The position numbers and the translations under genes are program-made. DNA of 64,000 bases from Prevotella aff. ruminicola Tc2-24 (GTDB taxonomy: Bacteria > Bacteroidota > Bacteroidia > Bacteroidales > Bacteroidaceae). The stretch lies in contig NZ_FOIQ01000002.1 of assembly GCF_900110895.1 (NCBI RefSeq), positions 125,810 to 189,809 of the forward strand. The letters are read 5' to 3'. Positions 25,875 through 33,805 of the stretch are shown here, in pieces. Each line of letters begins with the position of its first letter. Position 1 is the first letter of the stretch. Below the pieces are notes generated by a model. The model did not search any database, was not told where the DNA came from, and was given only the letters and a program-made list of their open reading frames with translations.

Positions 25875-26885
25875 TCAGTCGGTTTTTATCAGCATCTCTT
25901 CTATCTGCCTGACAATCTCCTGAGTGGATCGCGTTCGCAGGACGATGGTGCCTTGACTATCGGTGATGATCACATCAGGCACATACGAGAGTCCTGTCTT
26001 CTGTATGATGGGACTCTCCCACATCTTCCCGTCGCAGATATTACTCCATGGGATGGAGTCGCGCTTCACCCAATCCTGACAGGTCTTAACGCCGGCATCC
26101 ATACAGATACTGATAATCTTCAGTCGGTCGCTACCAAAACGTGTCTGCATGGAATGGAGTTGGCGCTGTACATTATGACTCTCATAGTTCCATGTAGCCC
26201 ATACAGAGACGATGTTAGCCGGTGCATTCAGATCGGCCGACGATACGCTTCTCCCCTGAATGTCCGTTCCCGTAAAGGACGGTAACTTTCCCTTAACCTT
26301 CAAGGCCTTCAGTCCTGGGAGTTGTCTGATGAGCACAGCGATGTCGCTCTGATTGGGATTGGCACGTCGTAGGGTTTCTGCAAGTTCACCAACTTTCTGG
26401 TAATCGGGATTAGGCACCTGAAGGAAATATTTCTGGAAAAGATAGAAAGCCACGGGTGACGTGGCATTCTCCTTGATATACTGTGTGGCAGCCTGTGCCA
26501 CCTCGGGCAGTGTCTGTTCTCTCGTCTTCAACCGGAAAGCAGTCATCTGCTCGTTTTCCTTGGTTCCCTTGATCTTCGTCTCCTTCAGATGCGATGCATC
26601 GGCCGTAATCTCCACCTTGGTTCCTGACGTGCCGAAGACGGGCAGTTCGGAGAAGTTCGGGAATACCAGCACGAAGGTGGCGGGAGCGTCTAAGGGAATC
26701 TCATAGCGGAACTCCCCTTTGCTGACACTGATCGTGTCGAGCTGATGGGAGCCGTTCAACTCGTATATATACAGTTCACCCTGGTTGAACCCTTTGAAAG
26801 TACCCTCAAGGCGGAACGTATCCTTTTTGGTACTGCAAGAGACAGCAACCAGCGTGAACAGTATATATCCGAGAATTTTTCTCAT
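25875..26885 (-). CDS. DUF4369/thioredoxin-like lipoprotein without redox cysteines
   Basis: Exported lipoprotein, 336 aa; lipobox VAVSC gives Cys17. Residues about 20-120 form the beta-rich DUF4369-type domain (FRLEGTFKGFNQGELYIYELN), residues 120-200 are helical, and residues about 200-336 form a TlpA/thioredoxin-like domain (LPSFTGTDIQGRSVSSADL...IVSVWATWNYESHN...PDVIITDSQGTIV). TlpA proteins have WCxxC after WAxW; here the segment reads WATWNYES, so both active-site cysteines are missing and a disulfide reductase role is unlikely. It starts right at the stop of the TPR lipoprotein gene, as part of one operon. Confidence 0.82.
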   Translation of the reverse strand: MRKILGYILFTLVAVSCSTKKDTFRLEGTFKGFNQGELYIYELNGSHQLDTISVSKGEFRYEIPLDAPATFVLVFPNFSELPVFGTSGTKVEITADASHLKETKIKGTKENEQMTAFRLKTREQTLPEVAQAATQYIKENATSPVAFYLFQKYFLQVPNPDYQKVGELAETLRRANPNQSDIAVLIRQLPGLKALKVKGKLPSFTGTDIQGRSVSSADLNAPANIVSVWATWNYESHNVQRQLHSMQTRFGSDRLKIISICMDAGVKTCQDWVKRDSIPWSNICDGKMWESPIIQKTGLSYVPDVIITDSQGTIVLRTRSTQEIVRQIEEMLIKTD

Positions 26886-28556
26886 TTACTTAGCGATGTT
26901 CTTCAGCTCCAAGTCATTGGCAGCGTACTTGGCGAAGAAGCTGTCCTTGACGGCATTACGCAAGGCCTCACTGGCATCGGTGGTGTTACCCTGACGAGCG
27001 TTGAGCAGAGCCTTCAGGTATTCCGTCGTGGCATCCGGGTTCTTCACATTCTTCAGTGTGATGGCTGCTGAAGCATAGTTCTTATTGAGGATCTGTGCCA
27101 GAGCAGCACTGTTCGAGTAGATCTCTCCGAAGTCCTGCTCAGCCTGTGCGAAGTTGCCCTTGGCGAGGTTCAGGTTACCCACAACCTCTGCAAGTCCGTT
27201 GGCACCAGTAGCATTGGCGATATACTGCTCGGCAGTCTGCACATCACCTTCCACCAAAGCAATCATACCAAGGTTGGCATTTGCCTCCGGCAGGTTGGCG
27301 TTTACACTCTTGGCCTTCTGGATATAGTCCTTAGCAGCCTCGTAGTTACCCTTCGCATACTCAATAGCTGCGATGTTGTTGAAGGCACGAGCATCATTCG
27401 GATACACCGTTGTAGCAGTCTTATAGATAGCCTCTGCCTCATCACCGTTACCTTTCAGAGCGGCACCATAGAGCAGTTCCTCAATACTCAACTTGGTCGG
27501 ATCGGCCTGAATCTGATCAGCAATCTGCTCATCGCTTCGACCAATAGTCTCATAGTTGATTGTCAGACGTGAACGGCGCAACTGTGGCAGGATGCCGTCA
27601 GCGAGTTCACGGAAGGCAGCCGAGATATTTCGGATCTGCTGCTCACGCTCCTCGGGATCCTTATACATAGAGAGGACGCGCAGGATGATGTCCTTATCCT
27701 GGATATCGCTGGCCTTGACCAACTCCTGGAAGCCGTCCCAGTCCTCTGCTGTGTACTTCGCATCTACGGGAGCGTTCATCTTGATTTTCTTCAGTTCCTT
27801 ATTGACATACTGCTCCGACACCTTCTGGCGCTGACTAGCGAGTTTGTCATTGATGTTGAAACCACCATCGGGAGAAGCGTATGCCGACACCTCCACATTC
27901 TCGATGTTCAGACCTTCCTGATCATCGTTGATCTGCTTCAACATCTTCACGAACTCCTGTACGGAGTTGTTCTTTAACTCACTCTTACGGAGTGTAGCTT
28001 GTTGGATGAGGAACTTGATGTTTGCCTCCTGCTTCTTCTTGTTAATACGCTGGTAGGCATCCGGAGCGATAGCCGCATTGGCAGCGGTTACCGTACGCTT
28101 GTAGAGTTCTGAGGTAGCTATTACGCCATCGGCCACCTTCACCTCAGGCACCAATACCTGTTTCTTACCAATACGAGCATCGAAGGTCAGGAACATCTCA
28201 GCCTTGTTGTCATCAGCATAGGCAAAGTTGCTCTTCATCGTGTAGTTACCACCCACCTTATAAGGAATGGTCTGATCGTTTCCAGCGACTTTCTCTCCCT
28301 GGAAGGTTGCAGGGCTGCCCTTTGCAATCGTTCCATTGCTATAGCGCAACTCAGGAACGACAGTCACAACAGCCTTCTTCTTCATGTACTTTTCGGGGAA
28401 GTGGCCGTTAATGGTTGCTGGTACTGTACCCGTCTGTGTCTCCAGCGGGTTAGGAGTTACAGTAAAATTGTCTGCTGACAATGCTCCGAGCTTTGAGCAG
28501 GAAGTAAAAAACATCAGTGATGCTGCAGACAGGAGTAAATAGTTTTTTTTCTGCAT
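26886..28556 (-). CDS. TPR lipoprotein with OmpA-like middle region
   Basis: Exported lipoprotein, 556 aa (signal MQKKNYLLLSAASLMFFTSC, Cys20). The N-terminal half has a beta-rich segment (about 30-150). The middle carries VEVSAYASPDGGFNINDKLASQRQKVSEQYV (about 240-270), which resembles the peptidoglycan-binding OmpA-family motif. The C-terminal 200 residues contain TPR-like helices (FNNIAAIEYAKGNYEAAKDYI, EANANLGMIALVEGDVQTAEQYI). It probably tethers the outer membrane to the wall or organises envelope complexes; the precise role is unknown. The start at 28556 excludes an in-frame extension through tRNA-Leu. No separate promoter is seen between the tRNA and this gene. Confidence 0.85.
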   Translation of the reverse strand: MQKKNYLLLSAASLMFFTSCSKLGALSADNFTVTPNPLETQTGTVPATINGHFPEKYMKKKAVVTVVPELRYSNGTIAKGSPATFQGEKVAGNDQTIPYKVGGNYTMKSNFAYADDNKAEMFLTFDARIGKKQVLVPEVKVADGVIATSELYKRTVTAANAAIAPDAYQRINKKKQEANIKFLIQQATLRKSELKNNSVQEFVKMLKQINDDQEGLNIENVEVSAYASPDGGFNINDKLASQRQKVSEQYVNKELKKIKMNAPVDAKYTAEDWDGFQELVKASDIQDKDIILRVLSMYKDPEEREQQIRNISAAFRELADGILPQLRRSRLTINYETIGRSDEQIADQIQADPTKLSIEELLYGAALKGNGDEAEAIYKTATTVYPNDARAFNNIAAIEYAKGNYEAAKDYIQKAKSVNANLPEANANLGMIALVEGDVQTAEQYIANATGANGLAEVVGNLNLAKGNFAQAEQDFGEIYSNSAALAQILNKNYASAAITLKNVKNPDATTEYLKALLNARQGNTTDASEALRNAVKDSFFAKYAANDLELKNIAK

Positions 28557-28579
28557 GTTTGTAAGAGTTTTAGTTCCGG

Positions 28580-28665
28580 TGCCGCGAGCGGGACTCGAAC
28601 CCGCACAACCATTTCTGGTCAAGGGATTTTAAGTCCCTCGTGTCTACCAATTCCACCATCACGGC
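28580..28665 (-). tRNA. tRNA-Leu (anticodon TAA)
   Basis: 86-base class II tRNA on the minus strand. It begins GCCGTGATGGTGGAATTGG, has the anticodon loop CTTAAAA (anticodon TAA, reading UUA), a long variable arm, the T-loop GGTTCGAGTCC and ends CGCGGC plus discriminator A. CCA is not encoded (CCG follows). The 7-bp acceptor stem pairs fully with one G-T. Confidence 0.97.
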
Positions 28666-28676
28666 TAAACCAGCGG

Positions 28677-28708
28677 CAAAGGTAAAATAATTTCCCGGAA
28701 CCGCCAAA
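28677..28708 (-). promoter_or_regulatory. Promoter of tRNA-Leu (and probably the TPR operon)
   Basis: On the minus strand TTTG (28705-28708) and TACCTTTG (28677-28684) with a 20-base spacer, about 11 bases before the tRNA 5' end. Confidence 0.75.
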
Positions 28709-28778
28709 CTTTTACATTTTATTTAAAATTTAATAGTTTTCCATAACAAAATTATGGATTCCAGTCTTTCTTGTTTCT

Positions 28779-29396
28779 TCAGTTCCACACCCGGAGGATG
28801 GACCCGTCGAAGGCCGCCTGATACCTGAAGAGCGCCTTCCCCGCTCTACCGGCCGCCACGACCCCATTGTTCACATCGTAGGAGCGACCGCACTTCGCAC
28901 AGTTGAGATGCAGTCCATTGTTGGCCCACATCAGGGGATAGCGTGTTCCACCCAAATCTGTCAAACAGTTCGGACATTGTCCTTCGTAGGCCACCAGCAG
29001 ATGATCGTCATAACTGCTGACACCCACGATGATACAGTTATTGGCTCCCAAAGCATAGCGCCATTGCTGCTCCATGGCATTCCGGAGCATGATATCCTCC
29101 GTGGCATTATCATAGTTACGGTTGGTTCGCACATGACGGACACCCTGTTCAATAGTTGTCTCAATCTTCACAAACTGACCGCTGTTACGGAGAATGGCCG
29201 TCAGCTGACAGGGCAATGGATGGAGTGTTGTGTCGAAAGTAAAACTACACGGATAGTCGCGGTAGATACTATCGTCACCATCGCAAGACAGGAAGAGAAG
29301 GGGTAACAGGAGACAGAAGGAGATCAAAGGTCGCAATCTTCCTTCTTTGTGGTAACAACCATCAGTCTTCACCAGTCTTCTCTTGTCCTCCATCAT
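28779..29396 (-). CDS. Lipoprotein with Rieske-like domain carrying four cysteines
   Basis: Exported lipoprotein, 205 aa, with lipobox LFLSC (Cys38). The C-terminal 75 residues read like a Rieske domain: AYEGQCPNCLTDL, then LNCAKCGRSYDVNNGVVAAG and LFRYQAAFDGSILRV, the order and spacing of the Rieske C-x-H / C-x-x-H loops and the last strands. Both histidine positions are cysteines here (pairs C141/C144 and C166/C169), so the site is more likely Zn or a rubredoxin-like Fe than a Rieske 2Fe-2S cluster. The resemblance is by eye. It is last in the pyrE-SRPBCC-argH run, with its ATG overlapping the argH stop (ATGA). The function is unknown. Confidence 0.7.
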   Translation of the reverse strand: MMEDKRRLVKTDGCYHKEGRLRPLISFCLLLPLLFLSCDGDDSIYRDYPCSFTFDTTLHPLPCQLTAILRNSGQFVKIETTIEQGVRHVRTNRNYDNATEDIMLRNAMEQQWRYALGANNCIIVGVSSYDDHLLVAYEGQCPNCLTDLGGTRYPLMWANNGLHLNCAKCGRSYDVNNGVVAAGRAGKALFRYQAAFDGSILRVWN

Positions 29397-30724
29397 CCAA
29401 GCAGGTTCTTTTCCGCCTTGAGCATGCGTTCGAAGTGGAAGTCATCGAAAGTCTGCTGCATCAGCACCTGTATCTGCTCATTGCAGAGATTGCCAATACT
29501 TCCTTCATGGGTATGATGGATATGCTTATCGGGTGTGAACTGGCCCGCTTCGATGTCAAGGCCCACCTTCTTATAGGCATCACGGAATGGCATGCCGGCT
29601 GCGGCAAGCCTGTTCACCTCTTCCACGGAAAAGATCGGGTCGTACATCGGGTTGTCGAGGATATGCTCGTTCACCTCTATTTTATTAATAATGTAGGCAG
29701 CCATCTGCAGACAGTCTTTCAACTCGCCGAAGGCAGGCAGGAATACCTCCTTGATAATCTGGAGGTCACGGAAATAGCCCACGGGCAGGTTGTTCATGAT
29801 CAACATCACCTGCTGGGGCAGTGACTGCAGCTTATTACATTTCGCACGGATAAGCTCGAACACATCAGGATTCTTCTTGTGTGGCATAATCGACGAGCCT
29901 GTGGTACATTCCTTTGGCAACTTCACGAACGAGAAGTTCTGTGAGTTGAACAGACAGGCATCGAAGGCCATCTTCGCAATGGTGCCGGCAATGGTAGCGA
30001 TGGCAAAGCCAACATTACGCTCCATCTTTCCGCGCCCCATCTGGGCATACACCACATTATAGTCCATCGAGTCGAAGCCAAGCAGTTCCGTGGTCATCGT
30101 ACGGTTCAAGGGGAACGACGAGCCGTAGCCTGCTGCCGAGCCGAGCGGATTACGGTTGGTCATCTTATAGGCTGCCTGCAAGAAGAGCATATCATCGCAA
30201 AGGCTCTCGGCATAAGCACCGAACCATAGACCAAAGCTGGAAGGCATGGCCACCTGCAGGTGGGTATAGCCCGGCATCAGCACGTCCTTATACTGATTAC
30301 TCTTCTGGATCAGTTCGTCGAAGAGGCTCTTCACTTCGTCGGCAATCTCCTTCAACTCATGACGGGTAAAAAGCTTGAGGTCGACAAGCACCTGATCGTT
30401 ACGTGAACGACCAGAATGTATCTTCTTTCCCATATCACCAAGCTTACGGGTGAGGAGCATCTCCACCTGAGAGTGTACATCCTCCACGTCGTCCTCGATC
30501 ACGAACTCACCCCGTTCACAGAGCCGATAAATATTCTTCAGTTCTGCCAACAACTGTGTCAGTTCGTCCTTCTCTAGCAGTCCGATACTCTCAAGCATCG
30601 TGATATGTGCCATCGAACCGAGCACGTCGTACTTTGCCAGATAGAGGTCCATCTCCCGGTCGCGGCCAACGGTGAACCGTTCTATCTCCTTGTTGATCTC
30701 AAAGTTCTTTTCCCAGAGTTTCAT
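29393..30724 (-). CDS. argH: Argininosuccinate lyase
   Basis: Cytoplasmic lyase of the fumarase/aspartase superfamily, 443 aa, which splits argininosuccinate into arginine and fumarate in the last step of arginine synthesis. Landmarks are KIHSGRSRNDQVLVDLKLF (about 81-99), TPGYTHLQ-equivalent MPGYTHLQVAMPSSFG (about 148-163) and the signature loop GSSIMPHKKNPDVFEL near residue 270, which holds the catalytic Ser. The length is normal. It lies 83 bases after the SRPBCC gene and runs into the Rieske-like lipoprotein gene by ATGA. Confidence 0.97.
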   Translation of the reverse strand: MKLWEKNFEINKEIERFTVGRDREMDLYLAKYDVLGSMAHITMLESIGLLEKDELTQLLAELKNIYRLCERGEFVIEDDVEDVHSQVEMLLTRKLGDMGKKIHSGRSRNDQVLVDLKLFTRHELKEIADEVKSLFDELIQKSNQYKDVLMPGYTHLQVAMPSSFGLWFGAYAESLCDDMLFLQAAYKMTNRNPLGSAAGYGSSFPLNRTMTTELLGFDSMDYNVVYAQMGRGKMERNVGFAIATIAGTIAKMAFDACLFNSQNFSFVKLPKECTTGSSIMPHKKNPDVFELIRAKCNKLQSLPQQVMLIMNNLPVGYFRDLQIIKEVFLPAFGELKDCLQMAAYIINKIEVNEHILDNPMYDPIFSVEEVNRLAAAGMPFRDAYKKVGLDIEAGQFTPDKHIHHTHEGSIGNLCNEQIQVLMQQTFDDFHFERMLKAEKNLLG

Positions 30725-30739
30725 TTTCTCTTGTTTTTT

Positions 30740-30804
30740 TGAGTTCCGGCAGGCTCAGCTGCCGCAATTCACAAACGCGGCCTCTGAGTTTGTCGAAGCG
30801 TTAT
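30740..30804. repeat. Short intergenic palindromic element before argH
   Basis: CGGCAG/CTGCCG forms a 6-bp stem (about 30749-30766), and the stretch continues with GAGTTTGTCGAAG, the complement of CTTCGACAAACTC. The latter resembles the CTTCGACAAGCTCAG repeats found scattered in many bacterial genomes. It fills most of the 83-base gap between the SRPBCC gene and argH. Confidence 0.4.
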
Positions 30805-30807
30805 TCT

Positions 30808-31239
30808 CTACACATAATGTACCTGTGCGAGGGCATCAGCGATCTTCTCGACCCCCTCTTGTAGCGGTTTCTCGACCATGCTCTTGATAAACGGATTCAA
30901 CTCGGCCTTCACCGTTACCTTCATCTTGGAGTTGTTCTCGTCGACGGGTAGCACCTGAACCCACACATGAAAAGGCACAGGCGACTGTACCGTCTCAAAC
31001 TTCACGCACTTCGGCTCCTCACGCTCACAGATACGGAGTTGCAGCTGTCCAACAGGAGCCACACTGATGCTCACGGTATCTTGGTCAAAACTAAAATCGT
31101 TGACCTTGTCCTCAGGCACACGGTCGCGCACCTTCTCCAGATTACGAAGATCGCAGATATTATCGTATACAGCCTGCTGCGGGTAAGGAATCTGCTTCAC
31201 GCTACTCTCAAACTTGCTTTCACCTCCGAATAATCCCAT
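30808..31239 (-). CDS. SRPBCC (START-like) fold protein
   Basis: Small cytoplasmic protein of 143 aa with the pattern of the SRPBCC/polyketide-cyclase superfamily: SSVKQIPYPQQAVYDNICDLRNLEKV at the N-terminus, a beta-rich middle (VSISVAPVGQLQLRI, KVTVKAELNPF) and a C-terminal amphipathic helix (EKPLQEGVEKIADALAQV). Such proteins bind hydrophobic ligands, but no ligand can be named here. It lies between pyrE and argH; from memory this order recurs in Bacteroidales. Confidence 0.8.
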   Translation of the reverse strand: MGLFGGESKFESSVKQIPYPQQAVYDNICDLRNLEKVRDRVPEDKVNDFSFDQDTVSISVAPVGQLQLRICEREEPKCVKFETVQSPVPFHVWVQVLPVDENNSKMKVTVKAELNPFIKSMVEKPLQEGVEKIADALAQVHYV

Positions 31240-31322
31240 TTCTTTCTAGATTATTGATTTGATAAATAATTATGATTTACCTGAGTTGACAGGAATCACA
31301 ATTTATAATTCTTTATTTATGA

Positions 31323-31952
31323 TTAAACCTTCCAGGTAGAAGGACTCTTGCGCCACTCTGCGAGCACCGCCTTGTCTTCTTCCTTAATATAACCAGTCTT
31401 GGCAGCCTCCTCAATCACAGCCTCGTAATTGCTCAGAGTAATCAGCTTAACGCCTGCCTCACGGAAGGCCTCCTCAGCCACAGGAAAGCCATAGGTGAAC
31501 GAAGCCACCATACCGACCACCTCCACGCCATAGTCACGCAGGGCAGCAACGGCCTTCAACGACGAACCACCAGTGGAAATCAAGTCTTCCACCACAACGA
31601 CCTTTGCCCCTTTCTTGATCTCGCCTTCTACCTGATTACCCATACCATGATCCTTCGGCTTCGGACGTACGTAGCTATATGGCAGCCCCAACTGATCGGC
31701 CACCAACGCACCTTGGGCTATGGCTCCCGTGGCCACACCGGCCACAGCCTCAGCCTCAGGGAATTGTTCCTGAATGACATGACAGAGCTCAAGCTTCACG
31801 AACGAACGCAACTCAGGGAACGACAGAGTCTTCCGGTTGTCGGTATAGATGGGTGACTTCCATCCCGATGCCCATGTAAACGGATCGTTGGGCTGCAATT
31901 TGATGGCCTTGATATCCATCAGCTTTCTGGCAAATTGATTCTTGATTTCCAT
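31323..31952 (-). CDS. pyrE: Orotate phosphoribosyltransferase
   Basis: 209-aa cytoplasmic enzyme converting orotate and PRPP to OMP in pyrimidine synthesis. It has the N-terminal orotate-binding segment FTWASGWKSPIYTDNR and the PRPP loop VVVVEDLISTGGSSLKAV (about 122-139), preceded by the GVATGAIAQGALVADQL region. The start at 31952 lies 22 bases after a -7 box (31974-31981), which rules out a longer upstream reading. It heads the pyrE-SRPBCC-argH-lipoprotein run. Confidence 0.96.
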   Translation of the reverse strand: MEIKNQFARKLMDIKAIKLQPNDPFTWASGWKSPIYTDNRKTLSFPELRSFVKLELCHVIQEQFPEAEAVAGVATGAIAQGALVADQLGLPYSYVRPKPKDHGMGNQVEGEIKKGAKVVVVEDLISTGGSSLKAVAALRDYGVEVVGMVASFTYGFPVAEEAFREAGVKLITLSNYEAVIEEAAKTGYIKEEDKAVLAEWRKSPSTWKV

Positions 31953-31973
31953 AACGTTATGATAATTTGCATG

Positions 31974-32004
31974 CAAAGGTACGAATAAATGAGTGAAATG
32001 CAAA
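31974..32004 (-). promoter_or_regulatory. Promoter of pyrE
   Basis: On the minus strand TTTG (32001-32004) and TACCTTTG (31974-31981), 19-base spacer. The -33 box borders a near-palindrome at 32003-32024 (10-bp arms, one mismatch). Confidence 0.75.
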
Positions 32005-32094
32005 AGGAAAACTTGTTTTTCTTTCCATTTCCGAATGCAAGTACTTTCTGCAAAGCAGGAGGTACGAATAAAAGAATGAAAAGCAAAAGAAAAC
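31978..32094. repeat. Imperfect direct repeat upstream of pyrE
   Basis: 31978-32012 and 32061-32094 share GGTACGAATAAA followed by a common pattern ending GCAAAAG-GAAAAC. The pyrE -7 box belongs to the first copy only. Confidence 0.6.
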
Positions 32095-32179
32095 AGGAAG
32101 AGAGATTGGACGCGGAACAAAAACTGTTCTTTTTTTCAAAAAAAGAGGGAAATACGAGACGAATCACAGAATTTCATTG

Positions 32180-32187
32180 TACCTTTG
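32180..32187 (+). promoter_or_regulatory. -7 box of the small membrane protein gene
   Basis: TACCTTTG matches TAnnTTTG, 28 bases before the ATG. No -33 TTTG found. Confidence 0.55.
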
Positions 32188-32215
32188 TGCACTCAACATA
32201 TAAATATTCTGATCG

Positions 32216-32593
32216 ATGATGGCAATCATAGCTGCATTTTTACTGATAGTCGCGGCGCTAATAGAGGTCTTACTCATATTAGGCTTCCCTCTAGGTGAAT
32301 TCACGATGGGTGGTCAATACAGGGTTTTACCGCCGACATACAGAGCTATCGCCGCCATCTCCATCATCGTACAGTTAGCGGCAGCCGCTATCGTGCTTCA
32401 ATGTGGAGGATACATGGACATGTGGTTTTCGACAAGCACATCAAAAGTCATCTGCCTGATTTTGGCAGGCTATTTTGTTCTCAACGCATTCATGAACTGC
32501 TTTTCAAAGAGTCAGAAAGAGAGAATAGTCATGACGCCGCTCGCGATCATTGAGGCCATTTGTTTCGCGGCAACAGCCCTCCAGATGCCATAA
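32216..32593 (+). CDS. Small four-helix membrane protein, function unknown
   Basis: 125 aa with four hydrophobic segments (about 3-25, 43-63, 77-95, 105-122), almost no soluble parts, and a GQYRVLPPTYR loop after the first helix. I do not recognise a characterised family. The codon use and a -7 box at the right distance support a real gene. An ATG one codon downstream (32219) is an equal start candidate. It converges with comF across a 29-base gap. Confidence 0.75.
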   Translation: MMAIIAAFLLIVAALIEVLLILGFPLGEFTMGGQYRVLPPTYRAIAAISIIVQLAAAAIVLQCGGYMDMWFSTSTSKVICLILAGYFVLNAFMNCFSKSQKERIVMTPLAIIEAICFAATALQMP

Positions 32594-32622
32594 GCAGCAT
32601 TAAGAATGCGCGTTAATAATAT

Positions 32623-33324
32623 TCAGGTTTTCGCAAATCCCAGGGAGAGAACACTGACTCTGACATCACCAGCTTTGGCAAGTTCCTTGGCACAAGCAAT
32701 AGCTGTGGCACCCGTCGTGACCACGTCGTCGACAATTAAGATATGCTTACCATGAAGAACCTTTCCTTCACCCAGTTCAAAGACCCGTTCCACATTCTCG
32801 TTACGTTCCCACCGTCCCCGAGTGGTCTGACTACCATTGAAGCATATTCGTCTGACCGCCTTATCGTAGACCGTTAGTCCTGTGACTGCCCGTATACCGC
32901 GGGCGATCTCCATGCTCTGGTTGTAACCACGTTGATGTTGGCGACGTCGAGTGAGCGGCACAGCTACGATTCCATCGATTCCATCAAAGAATCCGTAATT
33001 TTGCAGCTCCCTAGCTACCAACCGCCCCATCACCTCGCCCACCTCTGGGCGATTTTCATATTTCAGTTTATAAAGGATCCGGGCAACTTCCGACTGTGCT
33101 TCATAGTAGAAAAGAGCCGCAGCCCGTTCGATGGGAATCTGTCCCCAAAACAGTCTGGCCATTTCGTTCTCATAGGGATCTTGTCCGAACCCTGTTCTAG
33201 GTAGGTGAAGATAACATGAGGCACAGATAACCTCCTCCGTGACCGTCAGCCTACGACCGCACACCACACAGAGCCGTGGAGATATCAGATCGAGCAGTCG
33301 ATGCCAAAAACTAATCGGTTTCAT
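32623..33324 (-). CDS. comF: ComF family phosphoribosyltransferase-like protein
   Basis: 233 aa from the chosen start. An N-terminal zinc ribbon (CVVCGRR...VICASC) precedes a phosphoribosyltransferase domain with VAVPLTRRRQHQRGYNQSMEIARGI and the PRPP-loop HILIVDDVVTTGATAIACAKEL. ComF is needed for natural transformation, probably in handling single-stranded DNA in the cytoplasm. The start at 33324 gives the normal distance to the zinc ribbon and a 14-base overlap with recX; longer starts (33345, 33393) lie further inside recX. Last gene of the prmC-recX-comF operon. Confidence 0.9.
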   Translation of the reverse strand: MKPISFWHRLLDLISPRLCVVCGRRLTVTEEVICASCYLHLPRTGFGQDPYENEMARLFWGQIPIERAAALFYYEAQSEVARILYKLKYENRPEVGEVMGRLVARELQNYGFFDGIDGIVAVPLTRRRQHQRGYNQSMEIARGIRAVTGLTVYDKAVRRICFNGSQTTRGRWERNENVERVFELGEGKVLHGKHILIVDDVVTTGATAIACAKELAKAGDVRVSVLSLGFAKT

Positions 33325-33805
33325 CGTCGATAACCATCTCTTCATCGACATCCAAACACTGTCGGATGATATCGAAAGTAAAACCACGACCAAGGGCGAA
33401 GCGCATCAGTTTCTGATTCATCTCATAGTCGTTGGCCGCCTTAGTGCTCTTACGTTTCTGTTTCAGCAGAGGGCGCAGCACATCAAGATACTCTGTTTCG
33501 TCGATTTCATCGAGTACCTGTTGCTGAATCTCTTGGTCAATATGCTTCTGCCAAAGCGCCTGCTGCACCTTTCGTCGCCCCCACTTATTGTAACGGATCT
33601 TATCTCTGACAAAAGCACGGGCATAGCGCGTATCGTCAACATAGCGCTCCTCGACAAGCCGTTTAATAATACTATCCTGCGCAGCCTCATCGACTGCCCA
33701 ACGTCTCATCTTCTCGAACATCTCCTGTCGACAGTGCTCTGCCTGTGCGCAGAGCGTAGCCAATCGCAGATAGGCCTCCTGTTCGGTCATCTCTTTCTTG
33801 TTCAT
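33311..33805 (-). CDS. recX: RecX family regulatory protein
   Basis: 164 aa, made of tandem three-helix repeats typical of RecX: EAYLRLATLCAQAEHCRQEMFEKM, RLVEERYVDDTRYARAFVRDKI and WGRRKVQQALWQKHID. RecX binds RecA filaments and limits recombinase activity. The ATG overlaps the prmC stop (ATGA), and the 3' end overlaps comF by 14 bases. The acidic C-terminus (DVDEEMVIDDETD) is encoded in that overlap. Confidence 0.92.
   Translation of the reverse strand: MNKKEMTEQEAYLRLATLCAQAEHCRQEMFEKMRRWAVDEAAQDSIIKRLVEERYVDDTRYARAFVRDKIRYNKWGRRKVQQALWQKHIDQEIQQQVLDEIDETEYLDVLRPLLKQKRKSTKAANDYEMNQKLMRFALGRGFTFDIIRQCLDVDEEMVIDDETD

Noticed and set aside
31953..32120. N-terminal extension of pyrE
   Set aside because: The extension covers the pyrE promoter and is Phe/Ser-rich noise; the family N-terminus begins at 31952.
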